The notes beneath the pieces were generated by a model. The model was given only the letters and a program-made list of their open reading frames with translations, was not told where the DNA came from and did not search any database. From RYN-230 sp963834515 (GTDB lineage: Bacteria; Actinomycetota; Actinomycetes; Streptosporangiales; Streptosporangiaceae), in the NCBI GenBank assembly GCA_963834515.1, contig CAWICB010000007.1, forward strand, positions 1,798,001 through 1,862,000: 64,000 nt of DNA, read 5' to 3'. The position numbers and the translations under genes are program-made. Shown piece after piece: positions 54,438 to 63,836 of the stretch (position 1 is the first letter of the stretch; the number at the start of each line of letters is the position of its first letter).

Positions 54438-55841
54438 TCAGGCATGCTGCCCGGCGGCCTCGGCGAGCTCGGACACACCGCGCTCGATGCCCCGCGCCAG
54501 CACCCCGAGATCGGGATTGCTGGCGAAGTCCCCGGTGATGCCGAACGTCACGCTGCCGCAGTAGGTGAAGATCGAGATCCCGGTGCGCAGCGTGGTCGCG
54601 ATCGGCACGTACGGGATGATCTCCTCCAGCCGGCGCCCCAGCCCGTAGAGCGGCTGGCGGGGGCCGGGCACGTTGGTGGTGACGGTCACGATCTCCCGCT
54701 GCGGGAGGGCGAACGTGGCCCTGGTCCCGGGCGAGACGAGCGGGAACGGATAGTAGTTGCCCAGTTCGGCGAGTTCCGCGCCCAGGATCATCTCGTGGCT
54801 GTCCTTCAGGGCGGTCAGCTCGGCCCGGACCGCGGCCAGCCGCTGCACCGGGTCAGCCACATGGACGGGCAGGTTGGCCACCACCGCGGACACCCGGTTG
54901 TCATAGATGTTCTCCTCGCCGGGGGCCCGCAGCGACACCGGGACCAGTGACGGGAGGGTGTGCGGCCCGGGCTGCTCACCACGTTCCAGCAGCAGGTCAC
55001 GGTAGCCGCTGCTGATCGCGGCCAGCACCACGTCGTTCAGGGTGCCGCCCAGTTCCCGCTTGATCGCCTTGACCTGGCCGAGTGATGCCCGGGCCCAGGT
55101 GTACCGCCGCTGGCGGCCGATAGGCCCGCTCAGCGACGACCTGGTGGCGGGCCGCAGCGCCGGGGCCAGCTTCCTGGCCGCCCGCACCGTGTCGGTGACC
55201 TGGCGGGCGGCCCGGCCCGGGTCCGCGGCCACGCCGCTCAGCGCCGCCGCGCCCCGCAGCGGAATCAGCGCCGTATCGACCGCGGCCTCGGCGGCCAGCC
55301 AGCCGGGGGCCGGCTCGCCGTGCACCGTGCGGTGATCCGGGGCCGGCGGCGACGGTTCCGGCGTCAGGTCGAAGATGACCCGGTACAGGTCGGTGCCGGA
55401 GACCCCGTCCACCACGCAGTGGTGGACCTTGGAAATCAGCGCCCAGCGGCCGTGCGCGAGCCCCTCGGCCACCCAGTTCTCCCACAGCGGGTGATCCCGG
55501 TCGAGCCGCTGCGACATGACCCGGCCCATCAGCTCGCTGAGCTGCTCGTCCCCGCCCGGCGCGGGCAGCGCCGTCCGCCGCACGTGGTAGCCGAGATCGA
55601 AGTGCGGGTCCTCGACCCAGACCGGGCGGCCCAGCCGGAACGGGATCGTGCGCAGCTTGTGGCGGTAGCGGGGCACCAGCGGCAGCCGCCCGGCCACGGC
55701 GGCCAGGAACTCCTCATGGCTGGGCGCCGGGCCCTCGAATACCGCGATCGAGGCGATCGCCATGGACACGTGCGGGTCCTGGTCTTCCGCATCGACGAAC
55801 AGGGCGCCCAGCGGGCTCAGCCGGTCCATGTCGGCCCCCAT
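54438..55841 (-). CDS. wax ester synthase/diacylglycerol acyltransferase
   Basis: 467 residues, the usual length. The active site HHCVVDGVSG (HHxxxDG) lies near residue 140; LNDVVLAAISSGYRDLLLER and TTNVPGPRQPLYGLG are family blocks. It esterifies diacylglycerol or fatty alcohol with acyl-CoA to make storage lipid at the membrane. In M. tuberculosis the DosR-controlled homologue is tgs1. ATG 55841 has CAGGAA upstream; two DevR-like boxes lie 55 and 77 bases before it. Confidence 0.92.
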   Translation of the reverse strand: MGADMDRLSPLGALFVDAEDQDPHVSMAIASIAVFEGPAPSHEEFLAAVAGRLPLVPRYRHKLRTIPFRLGRPVWVEDPHFDLGYHVRRTALPAPGGDEQLSELMGRVMSQRLDRDHPLWENWVAEGLAHGRWALISKVHHCVVDGVSGTDLYRVIFDLTPEPSPPAPDHRTVHGEPAPGWLAAEAAVDTALIPLRGAAALSGVAADPGRAARQVTDTVRAARKLAPALRPATRSSLSGPIGRQRRYTWARASLGQVKAIKRELGGTLNDVVLAAISSGYRDLLLERGEQPGPHTLPSLVPVSLRAPGEENIYDNRVSAVVANLPVHVADPVQRLAAVRAELTALKDSHEMILGAELAELGNYYPFPLVSPGTRATFALPQREIVTVTTNVPGPRQPLYGLGRRLEEIIPYVPIATTLRTGISIFTYCGSVTFGITGDFASNPDLGVLARGIERGVSELAEAAGQHA

Positions 55842-55895
55842 TTCCTGCGCCTATCCCCTGCTCCGAGGCTAAGCCGCGGACGTGCCGGACCGCCC

Positions 55896-55931
55896 CGGCC
55901 AGTCGTTCCTTCCGGCCGGGACCTTGGTCGC
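55896..55931. promoter_or_regulatory. DevR-like box pair upstream of the DGAT unit
   Basis: CGGCCAGTCGTTCC (55896-55909) and GGGACCTTGGTCGC (55918-55931), 22 bp apart, 55-90 bases before the DGAT start. The remaining spacer to 56035 shows nothing else. Confidence 0.55.
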
Positions 55932-56035
55932 TGAACGCCCCTCCGTGCTCCTGCCGCCGCCCGGCCGGCGCGCCGCCGGTGGTCTGGCAGGGTGGGGGCA
56001 TGGCCGCCGGTACCGAGCCGCCCCGCTAGCCGGCC

Positions 56036-56200
56036 ATGCCGTCCGGGGAACGCGGCCTGACCGTCGCGGTGACCGGCCCGACCGGGACGTTCGGGTTCGG
56101 CCTGATGCCCCGGCGGCCGGCCGACGGCCGGGTGGCCCGGGTCGTGGGCGTCGCCCGGGGCACGGGCCCGGCGTCGCTCTTCACGGCAGCGGTGCAGTAG
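56036..56200 (+). pseudogene. NAD-dependent epimerase/dehydratase N-terminal remnant
   Basis: 54 codons from ATG 56036 to TAG 56198. LTVAVTGPTGTFGFGLMPRR is the Rossmann P-loop of an extended SDR and RVARVVGVARG its second strand, after which the frame ends in unrelated sequence. Intact relatives have about 300 residues, so this is a truncated relic. The 195 bases up to the next gene show no continuation. Confidence 0.5.
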
Positions 56201-56395
56201 ATGCCCGTTTTATCCCGGTTACCGCGGGCCAGGCCCGTGATGAAAAGTGGCCCAGCCGCTTCCCGAACACCTCATTTAAGAACGAAGATCCCGGGCTGGC
56301 ACCAGTCCGCCAGTAAGGGACGTTGGGCCCTGCCCCGGCGGTGCGACTCCCGGTGTGATGGAGATGGAGGATGCCCACAGCTGAGGGGATGGTGG

Positions 56396-56803
56396 ATGCC
56401 GGTGCCCGGCCCGCGAGCAGAGCGTGAACGATGCGCGGCGGAGCTTGCCTGGTTGCGGATGCTGGCCGCCGAACAGGCCGGCGCAGCGCTGCCGCCTGTC
56501 TTCGCCCAGCAGCTCAGCCGGGTCATGAGCGCCATCCTCACCGAGGCCGAGACCGCCGCGCAGGCACTAGCGGCCAGCGCGCCGGACGGCCGCCGGGCCG
56601 TGGAGGCGACCCGGTTCCTGTCCACCCGGCTGGCCCGGATGGCCACCGCCGCGCAGGACGCCGCCTCCGCCGCCGAATGCGGCGACGCGGGCGCGCTGCG
56701 CCAGCAACTGCACAGGTTCGAGGCCCTTACTACCGCGATGTGGGCCGTCCAGGCGTCATTGCGCCCGGCTGGCCGGGCAGGTCAGCAGATGACGGTCATT
56801 TGA
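56396..56803 (+). CDS. helical hypothetical protein
   Basis: 135 residues from ATG 56396, preceded by GAGGGGATGGTGG. Composition is Ala/Arg/Gln-rich with heptad-like leucines (RCAAELAWLRMLAAEQAGAA; FAQQLSRVMSAILTEAETAA), suggesting a four-helix or coiled-coil protein. No recognised family. It sits between two gene relics, so it could itself be a remnant or a chance frame. Confidence 0.45.
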   Translation: MPVPGPRAERERCAAELAWLRMLAAEQAGAALPPVFAQQLSRVMSAILTEAETAAQALAASAPDGRRAVEATRFLSTRLARMATAAQDAASAAECGDAGALRQQLHRFEALTTAMWAVQASLRPAGRAGQQMTVI

Positions 56804-56843
56804 CAGAAGATCCCTGCGGACATCCCCGGGCAGACTGGCAGGC

Positions 56844-57020
56844 ATGCGTTGGGCCGGCCAGGCCAAAGCGATCTGCCACGCCTGCCCGGTCCGGGAACCG
56901 TGCCTGGCATGGGCCCTCAGCCACGGCATCTCGTCCGGCGTGTGGGGCGGCACCACCGATGAGGAGCGGCGGGCCATCCGCAGCGCCGCGATCCGCTGCG
57001 GCCCGGGCCGGGCCGGCTGA
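56844..57020 (+). pseudogene. WhiB-like protein, N-terminally deleted
   Basis: 58 codons. KAICHACPVREPCLAWALSH and GVWGGTTDEERR are the core of a WhiB [4Fe-4S] regulator (three of four Cys and the G[VI]WGG turn). The first Cys region is missing in frame; just upstream another frame reads RADWQACVGPA, matching the WhiB start, so a deletion plus frameshift has removed about 20-25 residues. Probably inactive, since the fourth cluster ligand is out of frame. Confidence 0.6.
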
Positions 57021-57059
57021 CGTGGTCTCCAGCCGGGCCCGGCCGGAGCCAGGGGCCGG

Positions 57060-57887
57060 TCAGCCGCGCAGGAACGCGAGCAGGTCGGCGTTGAGCGTGT
57101 TCTTGTAGGCGGCGGTGTTGGCCAGGCCGTGCGGGGCGCCGGGGTAGACCTTGAGCGAGGCGTCCTTGAGGATCTGGACGGACCGCCGCCCGGAGTCGTC
57201 GAGCGGGACGATCTGGTCGTCGTCGCCCTGGATGATCAGGACCGGTATGTCGATCTTCTTGAGGTCCCCGGTGAAGTCGGTCTCGGAGAACGCCTTGATG
57301 CAGTCGTAGGCGCCTTTGAGCCCGACCTGGATGCTGAGCGCCCAGAACCAGTCCCGCAGCCCCTGGGAGATGTCCGAGCCGGGCCGGTTGGCGCCGTAGA
57401 ACGGCGCGCTGAGGTCGCGGTAGAACTGGGACCGGTCCTTCAGCACGCCCTCGCGGAGGGCGTCGAACGCCTCGATCGGCTGGCCGCCGGGGTTGGCGTC
57501 GGTCTTGAGCATCAGCGGCGGCACCGCGCCGACGAGCACCGCCTTGACCACCCGGGACGTGCCGTGGCGGCCCAGGTAGCGGGCGACCTCGCCGCCGCCG
57601 GTGGAATGGCCGACCAGCACCGCGTCGTGCAGGTCCAGCGCATCGATGACCTGGGCCAGGTCGTCGGCGTAGGTGTCCATGTCGTTGCCATTCCACGACT
57701 GGCTGGACCGGCCGTGGCCACGCCGGTCATGAGCGATGGCCCGGTAGCCCTGGGAGGCCACGAAGTACGCCTGGTCGTCCCACGCGTCGGCGTTCAGCGG
57801 CCAGCCGTGGCTGAACACGACCGGCGGCCCCGCCCCCCAGTCCTTGTAGAAGATCTCGGTGCCGTCCCGGGTGGTGATCGTTGCCAT
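57060..57887 (-). CDS. alpha/beta hydrolase (non-haem chloroperoxidase/esterase type)
   Basis: 275 residues. Oxyanion HG in VVFSHGWPLNADAW, nucleophile Ser 95 in LVGHSTGGGEVARY, acid Asp in IQGDDDQIVPLDDS, base His in GAPHGL. This is the cofactor-free haloperoxidase/arylesterase clade. Cytoplasmic (no signal peptide). Downstream end of a minus-strand run after DUF302 and DUF4331, with a 42-base gap, so possibly co-transcribed. Physiological substrate unknown. Confidence 0.9.
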   Translation of the reverse strand: MATITTRDGTEIFYKDWGAGPPVVFSHGWPLNADAWDDQAYFVASQGYRAIAHDRRGHGRSSQSWNGNDMDTYADDLAQVIDALDLHDAVLVGHSTGGGEVARYLGRHGTSRVVKAVLVGAVPPLMLKTDANPGGQPIEAFDALREGVLKDRSQFYRDLSAPFYGANRPGSDISQGLRDWFWALSIQVGLKGAYDCIKAFSETDFTGDLKKIDIPVLIIQGDDDQIVPLDDSGRRSVQILKDASLKVYPGAPHGLANTAAYKNTLNADLLAFLRG

Positions 57888-57929
57888 CAGTCCTCCCTTG
57901 CCGGTAGCGGTGCACGCACCCGCGGATGA

Positions 57930-58952
57930 TCAGGCGGGCACGACGTACGGGAAGTCGCTGCTGCGCTGCTGCGCCGTGCCGGACGGCTGCAGCCCGGACG
58001 GCACGGCCATCCCGGCGACCAGGGACAGCATGGCTTCCGGGGCGTTGTCGGCCTGGGTCCGGCCGTTGAACCCGGTGAAGCTGTAGACGGCCGGGGTGCC
58101 GACCTGGTAGGGCAGCACGTCGGGGAACAGTTCCCCGGCCACGGCCTGGCCGTAGCTGGCCGGGTCACCGGCCGTCCCGGTGGCCGCCACCACGGCAGCG
58201 ACCTGCTCGCCGGTGTACTTGGCCGCGGCGCTGACGTCCTCGGACGGGTGGCGGGTGTTGGCCGGGTTGGTGAAGTCGGTGTCGTTGGGCCAGAAGATCG
58301 GCCACATCATCGGGTGCCCGGCCCGGTTGATCTGCCGCCAGCCGCCCGCGTCGGTGGCCAATTTGGTAGCGGCCCACACCCCGGTGCGGGCGCCAGGCCG
58401 AAGCCGCGGATCAGTGTGCGGGATCTCCAGCACGATCGAATCGACCGTGCTGCCAGCGAAGCTGTTCTTCGCCCCGTCCGCGCGCCAGCCGGACAGGTCC
58501 ACCGCGGTTCCGTTGGCCACCGCCCCGTTGACGATGGCCAGCAGGGACAGGTCGATGTAGAACGAGTCGGCGATCCGGCCGGCCCACACCCGGCTGCCGC
58601 CCGCGCTGGCCGCCTCCCCGGTCCGGCCCGCCAGCAGCAGCTCGCCGCCGGCCGAGTCCTCGCGGGCCTGGCCGCCGGCCAGCGTGTGCACCTGCAGCGG
58701 CTGCCGTCCCTGCGGGTCCGGCTCACCGAACGACACCCGGTAGGTCAGGTCCTCGAAGTCGGCACCATCGAAGTGCACCTTGAACTCGTAACGTGCCTCC
58801 GGGTGGAACCCGGGCTCCGAATGCAGGCCGTTGACGTTGGAGTTCACGTCCATGACCAGCACGGTGCTCCCGTGGCCCGGGAACACATACAGGTCGTCGA
58901 GGTAGAGCTGGCCGGTCTGCGCGGCGAGCGGCGTATCCAGATGGTGCGACAC
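57930..58952 (-). CDS. DUF4331 family protein
   Basis: 340 residues from GTG 58952 (GAGAGGAAAG upstream). It begins SHHLDTPLAAQTGQLYLDDL, the typical DUF4331 'SHH-D-P' start, with YVFPGHGSTVLVMDVN and later VDSIVLEIPH and FTNPANTRHPSE. No signal peptide is visible. Function is not established for the family. It lies 35 bases after DUF302 on the same strand. The open frame upstream of the GTG is shadow sequence. Confidence 0.82.
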   Translation of the reverse strand: MSHHLDTPLAAQTGQLYLDDLYVFPGHGSTVLVMDVNSNVNGLHSEPGFHPEARYEFKVHFDGADFEDLTYRVSFGEPDPQGRQPLQVHTLAGGQAREDSAGGELLLAGRTGEAASAGGSRVWAGRIADSFYIDLSLLAIVNGAVANGTAVDLSGWRADGAKNSFAGSTVDSIVLEIPHTDPRLRPGARTGVWAATKLATDAGGWRQINRAGHPMMWPIFWPNDTDFTNPANTRHPSEDVSAAAKYTGEQVAAVVAATGTAGDPASYGQAVAGELFPDVLPYQVGTPAVYSFTGFNGRTQADNAPEAMLSLVAGMAVPSGLQPSGTAQQRSSDFPYVVPA

Positions 58953-58987
58953 GGACTTTCCTCTCTTCTGGTGACAAGCACCTGGGC

Positions 58988-59401
58988 TCAGCGATCGATG
59001 ACCCGGTCGGTCAGCAGGCCGATAACGGCGAACTTCCGGGTCAGCTCGTCGCTGAGCTGGTACCGGGCGGCCAGCGCCTCCGGTGCTGTGTAGCTGAGCT
59101 TGGTCTGGTGGCCGTCGGCCCAGACCAGCACCTTGAGCGGCAGGTCCAGGGCCGCGAGCGGCGCCGAGGCCATGACCGGTGTGCCTGTTTCCGGACTGCC
59201 GAAGATGACCACTTTGGTATCGCGCAGGTCGAGCCCGCGGCCCGCCGCTTCGCCGCTGTGGTCGATGACGGCGAAGAGCTTCATGCCCCGGGCGGCGATG
59301 ACCGCCGACAGCCGGGCCACGGTGTCCCGGACTGACCACGGGCTCAGCTTCGTAACGACCTCACCGGCCGGTCCGGCGAGTGCTGCGCTGCTCGGGATCA
59401 C
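58988..59401 (-). CDS. DUF302 domain protein
   Basis: 137 residues. SVRDTVARLSAVIAARGMKL, VIDHSGEAAGRGLDLRDTKV and VIFGSPETGTPVMASAPLAA form the DUF302 fold, a small alpha/beta domain found in stress-related loci; function unknown. First gene of the DUF302-DUF4331-hydrolase unit; its promoter must lie in the 76 bases up to the LuxR gene, where I see no DevR-like box. Confidence 0.85.
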   Translation of the reverse strand: MIPSSAALAGPAGEVVTKLSPWSVRDTVARLSAVIAARGMKLFAVIDHSGEAAGRGLDLRDTKVVIFGSPETGTPVMASAPLAALDLPLKVLVWADGHQTKLSYTAPEALAARYQLSDELTRKFAVIGLLTDRVIDR

Positions 59402-59477
59402 CCGCTGATCGTGCCAGGCCCGGCCCGGGCCGCTCTTCTGTCAGATGACCTGACGTGCGGCCGGCGGTCTGGGCCGG

Positions 59478-62247
59478 TCAGGACGGCGGCTGGGCCAGCG
59501 CGTCGCGCAGCGCGGCCCGGGAGCTGACGCCGAGCTTCGGGAACAGCCGGTGCAGGTGGAAGCCCACCGTCCGGTGCGACAGGAACAACCGCTCGCCGAT
59601 CTGCTTGTTGGTCAGCCCGGACGCGGCCAGCAGCGCGACCTCGCGCTCCTGCGACGTGAGGGCCGGCGTGGCGCACGGGCCGGCCTGCGGCCCAGCCTGG
59701 CCGGCCGCCCGGAGTTCGGTGGCCGCCCGCTGGGCCCACGGTGCCGCCCCGAGGCGGCCGAAGATCTGCCCTGCTTCCAGCAGGTGCGCGCGCGACCCGG
59801 TCACGGCGCGGGTGCGGCGCAGCCGCTCGCCGAACAGCAGGTGCACCCGGGCCATGTCGAACGGCCAGCGGTCGGCCCCGGGAACCGCGAGGGCCTGCTC
59901 GAAGAGCCCCGGGGCGCGGTCGTCCGCGGCGGTGATGGCCGTGGCCGCGTGCGCGATCAGCGCCTGCCGGGCAGACAGCCGGGCCAGGCCCGCCGTGCGG
60001 ATCGCGGCGGCGTGCGCGGCCGCCTCGGCCTGGTGGCCGGCCCGGGCGGCCGCCTCGACCAGGTCCAGCTGGACCAGCAGCGCGTACGGGACGTGCGACG
60101 CGAGCGTGCCGGCCGGGCTGATCTTGCTGGCCTGCCGGTAGGCCTCGTCGAAATCCGCCCGGCCCAGCGCGGCCAGCGTATGCACCTGCCACGCGTAGCA
60201 GCGCAGCAACTGTGCCTGCCGGGGGGTGGCCCACGAAAGCAGCTCCCCGGCCACCGCGCCGGCCGTCCCGTAATCACCGCGGGCCGCCGCGATCAGGGCC
60301 TGGACGTGCCGTCCGGGCCAGGCCAGCAGCACGTATCCGTGCTCCCGGCACCGTCCGGCCGCGTCGTCGGCGAGCCGCTGCGCCTCATCCCACTGGCCGG
60401 TCCAGAATGCGTCCCGGCTGAGCAGCATCTGGGCGTTCAGCGCGGAGGCCACCGCTCCCCCATCGGTCCCGGCACGGACCACCTGCCACAGCGCCGTCCG
60501 GCAGGCGGCCTGCCGGTCAACGAACTGGGTGGCGAGGGCGACCCGCACCACCCGGGAGGGATTCACCTCCCCGACCAGCCCGGCTACCGCCGCGTCCAGC
60601 TGCGGCAGGGCGGCCGCGGCGGTACGTGCCGGGTCAGCGAGCGTCTGGCAGCTCAGCAGCACCTCAGCCGGCACGCTGGCGCGCAGCCGGGCGACCGCCG
60701 CCCGCAACGGGTCCCACAGACCGGGGCGGCCCCCGAAGAAGCAGACCAGCATCAGCGTGTACAGCGCCTCGCCGAGCGTGGCCTGCCCGGCCTCGGCCAG
60801 CATGGCCTGGTCGGCTACGGCGCCGGTCAGCAGCCGGTGCGCGGTGTCGATGTCGCCGTCGCCGTTGAGCAGCAGGTGCGCGGCCGTCACCGCCGCCTGG
60901 AGCGAGCCGGCGCAGCGGCACCCAGCCGCTGGCCCGCGACCCGGTCAGCAGCTGGGCGGCCGGGCGCAGGTCGCCGGTCATGTCGGCGCCGATGTAGGCC
61001 GCCTGGGCGAGCCGGCGGCCCTTCTTGCCGCGGCCGGGGCTGAGCTCCGCCGCCCGGACCAGTGCGGCCACCGCCCCGGTTGCGTCGCCGCGCTGCAGCA
61101 CCCGCTGCGCGCTGTCCTCCAGCAGGCTGGCGACCTGCTCATCCGGTCCCTGGGTAGCCTCGGCCAGGTGCCAGGCCCGGCGGTCGGGCTGGCCGGCGAA
61201 CAACGCGGCCAGCTGCTGGTGAGCCTGGCGGCGGTCGGCTTCGGCGGCCAGCTCCACGACCGCGGACCGGATCAGTGGGTGCCGGAAGGCCAGCCGGTGC
61301 GTGTCCGCATCGACGTGGACCAGCTCCGCCCGTTCCGCTGCGGCGAGCTCGGCCAGCCCGTCCGAGGACTTCCCGAGCGCGTCCAGGATCCGCAGGTCAC
61401 CGGTGGCATCGAGGGCGGCCAGCAGGAGCAGCCGCTGAGCGGCGGCCGGGAGACCTTCGACCTGGGCCGCGAACAATCCCTGCAGGCGCCGGCTCAGCGG
61501 CAGCACGGGGGGCAGGCCCGGGCGTCCCGCGACACCCGCGTGCCGCAGCACGGGCGGCAGCTCCAGGAGGGCCAGCGGGTTGCCGCGGGCCTCGGCCAGC
61601 ACCCGCTCGCGGGTACCGGCCACGAGTTCCGGGAACCGCGCGCTGAGCAGCTGGCCGGCCGCGTCGTCGTCCAGCGGGCGGAGCTCGAGTTCCGGCAGCC
61701 CGGCGTTCTGGAAAAAGCCGCCCCGGCTGGTGCGGGCCGCGCCGAGGAACCTGGCCCGGCTGCCGGCCAGGCGGCGGGAGACGAGCCCGAGCACGGTCGC
61801 GCTGGCCCGGTCGAGCCACGGCAGGTCGTCGACGACCATGAGCAGCGGGCGGGTGGCGGCCGAGCGCCGGAGCACGGTCAGCACGGCGGTGCAGACGACC
61901 AGCCGGTCGGGGGCCGCGCCGTCGCCGAACCCCAGTGCCGCGTTCAGCGCGCCCCGGTGCCCGCGGGCCAGCCCGGTGAACTCCTCGTGCAGCGGCAGCA
62001 GGAGCTGGTGCAGCCCGGAGAACGGCAGGTCAGCCTCGAACTCCACGCCCGCCGCACGGACCACCCGCACCCCGGCCGCGGCCGCGGCGGTGGCGGCGGC
62101 ATCCAGCAGCGCCGTCTTGCCCACGCCAGGCTGGCCCAGGACCAGTAGTGCGCCGGGCTGGCCGGCCGGGCCGCCCAGCAGCGCCTCGATGAGCGACAGG
62201 TCGCGGTCCCGGCCGAACAGCGCAGGCCCAGCGGTCAGGACATTCAT
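59478..62247 (-). CDS. large ATP-binding LuxR (LAL) regulator, one apparent frameshift
   Basis: Two frames join near 60905-60935 into about 920 residues. N-terminal AAA/STAND ATPase: LFGRDRDLSLIEALLGG, Walker A LGQPGVGKTALLDAAA, Walker B LLMVVDDLPWLDRAS. Middle: tetratricopeptide-like helices. C-terminal LuxR HTH: LTSQEREVALLAASGLTNKQ and IGERLFLSHRTVGFHLHRLF. MalT-like signal-transduction ATPase; inducer unknown. The shift is a single-base event, as in other genes of the window. It diverges from the deleted LAL gene at 62663. Confidence 0.85.
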
Positions 62248-62662
62248 CGTCCCCCCCTTTTCCGGCCGGCCGGGACGGTTTCTGGGCCGTACCCAGCCTT
62301 GCGCTGATCAGCGCGCAGCGGACCCGGAGGATACCCGGGTCGTGTCCCGGGGTTGCGCCCCGGGGGCCGCACCCCCGGGTAGCCCGGCTCGCGCTGATCG
62401 CAGCGGCAGAGACGGCCAGCTCGGGCACAGAGCTCCGCTGCGGCGGCCTTCCCCGGGTCTGGCCGGCCAGGTTACGCTGTGGGGCAGGTGATGGTGCAGC
62501 TCCGGCGTACTGATGGGGCTGCTGGTAGCCGTGGCACATGCGAGGCCCCATGAACGTTTGCGCCCGGCCGGGCGACCCGGGAGCGCCGCTGGGGCAGGAC
62601 TGCGGCCCCGGCCGGCCGCGTCGTGGTGGCCGGCGTTACGGGCGAGGCGTAGCCCCCGGCGG
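62248..62662. other. divergent intergenic region without recognisable gene
   Basis: 415 bases between two divergent LuxR genes. Short palindromes (CCCGGGG-TTGCG-CCCCGGG near 62357) and two partial copies of GCGCTGATC..GCAGCGG are seen, but no convincing promoter, small gene or DevR-like box. Confidence 0.4.
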
Positions 62663-63822
62663 ATGGCCATCCGGTCCGGGCTGCGAGGCCGCGCGCCAGC
62701 GCTGACTGACCGGCGCAGCGAACGCGCGATTCTCGACCAGCTGCTCGACGCGGTGCGGGCCGGGGAGAGCCCGGTGCTGGTGGTGCACGGCGCCCCCGGC
62801 GTGGGCAAGACCGTGCTGCTGGACTACCTGGCCCGGGGCGCGTCGGGGTGCCGGCTGCTGCGGGTGGCGGGCGTGCAGTCGGACTGGCCTCCCAGGCCGC
62901 GACGGTGATCCGCGCTGGTGATTTCGCGGCCGCGACGTCGCTGATCGCCGAGGCTGACGTGGTCTCGGAGGCGACCGGGATCCGCTACCCGCCGTTCGCG
63001 CCGTTGTGGCTCGGGTGCCTGGCCGGCCGGGAGGCGGAGGCCATGGCGCTGATCGAGTCCACCATCGACGAGGGCATGGCCGCGGGCCAGGGGCACGCGG
63101 TGAGCTTCGCGCACTGTGTGGCCGCGATCCTGTACAACGGCCTGGGCCGTTACGCCGACGCGCTGGCCGTGGCCCGGCTGGCCAGCGAGCACACTCCCGA
63201 GCTGTATGTCTCCATGTGGGCGCTGCCTGAGCTGATCGAGGCGGCGGTCCGCACCGGGGACACCCGGGCCGCCGGGCAGGCGCTGAGCCGGCTGGCGGAG
63301 ACCACCCAGCCGGGCGGGACCGATTACGGCCTGGGCATCGAGGCGCGCTGCCGGGCGCTGCTCGCCGCGGGCCAGGCCGCCGACGGCCTGTACCGGGAGG
63401 CGATCGGCCGGCTGGGCCGGACCAGGCTGCGGCCCGAGCTGGCCCGCGCCCACCTGCTCTACGGCGAGTGGCTGCGCCGGGCGGGCCGCCGCGCGGACGC
63501 CCGCACCCAGCTGCGGACGGCGCACGAGGCGCTGGCCGCGATCGGCGCCGAGGCGTTTGCCGAGCGGGCCGCGGGCGAGCTGCTGGCCACCGGGGAGACG
63601 GTGCCCAGGCTGCCGCTGGAGGTCCGCACCGAGCTGACCGCGCAGGAGGCGTCCATCGCCCGGCTGGCCCGGGACGGGCTGACCAACACCGAGATCGGCG
63701 CGCAATTGTTCCTCAGCGCCCGGACCGTCGAATGGCACCTGGGCAACGTGTTCATCAAGCTCGGCATCCGGTCACGCCGCGAGCTGCGCCGGGCCCTGGG
63801 CCAGCACCCGCCCGCGCACTGA
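62663..63822 (+). pseudogene. LAL-type LuxR regulator with large internal deletion
   Basis: The first 70 codons from ATG 62663 contain RRSERAILDQLLDAVRAG and Walker A VHGAPGVGKTVLLDYLARG; at about 62878 the sequence jumps, in another frame, to the C-terminal part of the same type of protein (VIRAGDFAAATSLIAEADVV onward) ending in an intact LuxR HTH (LTAQEASIARLARDGLTNTE, SARTVEWHLGNVFIKLGI). Around 450-500 central codons (rest of the ATPase and part of the repeats) are missing. The DNA-binding half could still be made from an internal start. Confidence 0.7.
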
Positions 63823-63836
63823 CCAGCGCGCTGGAG

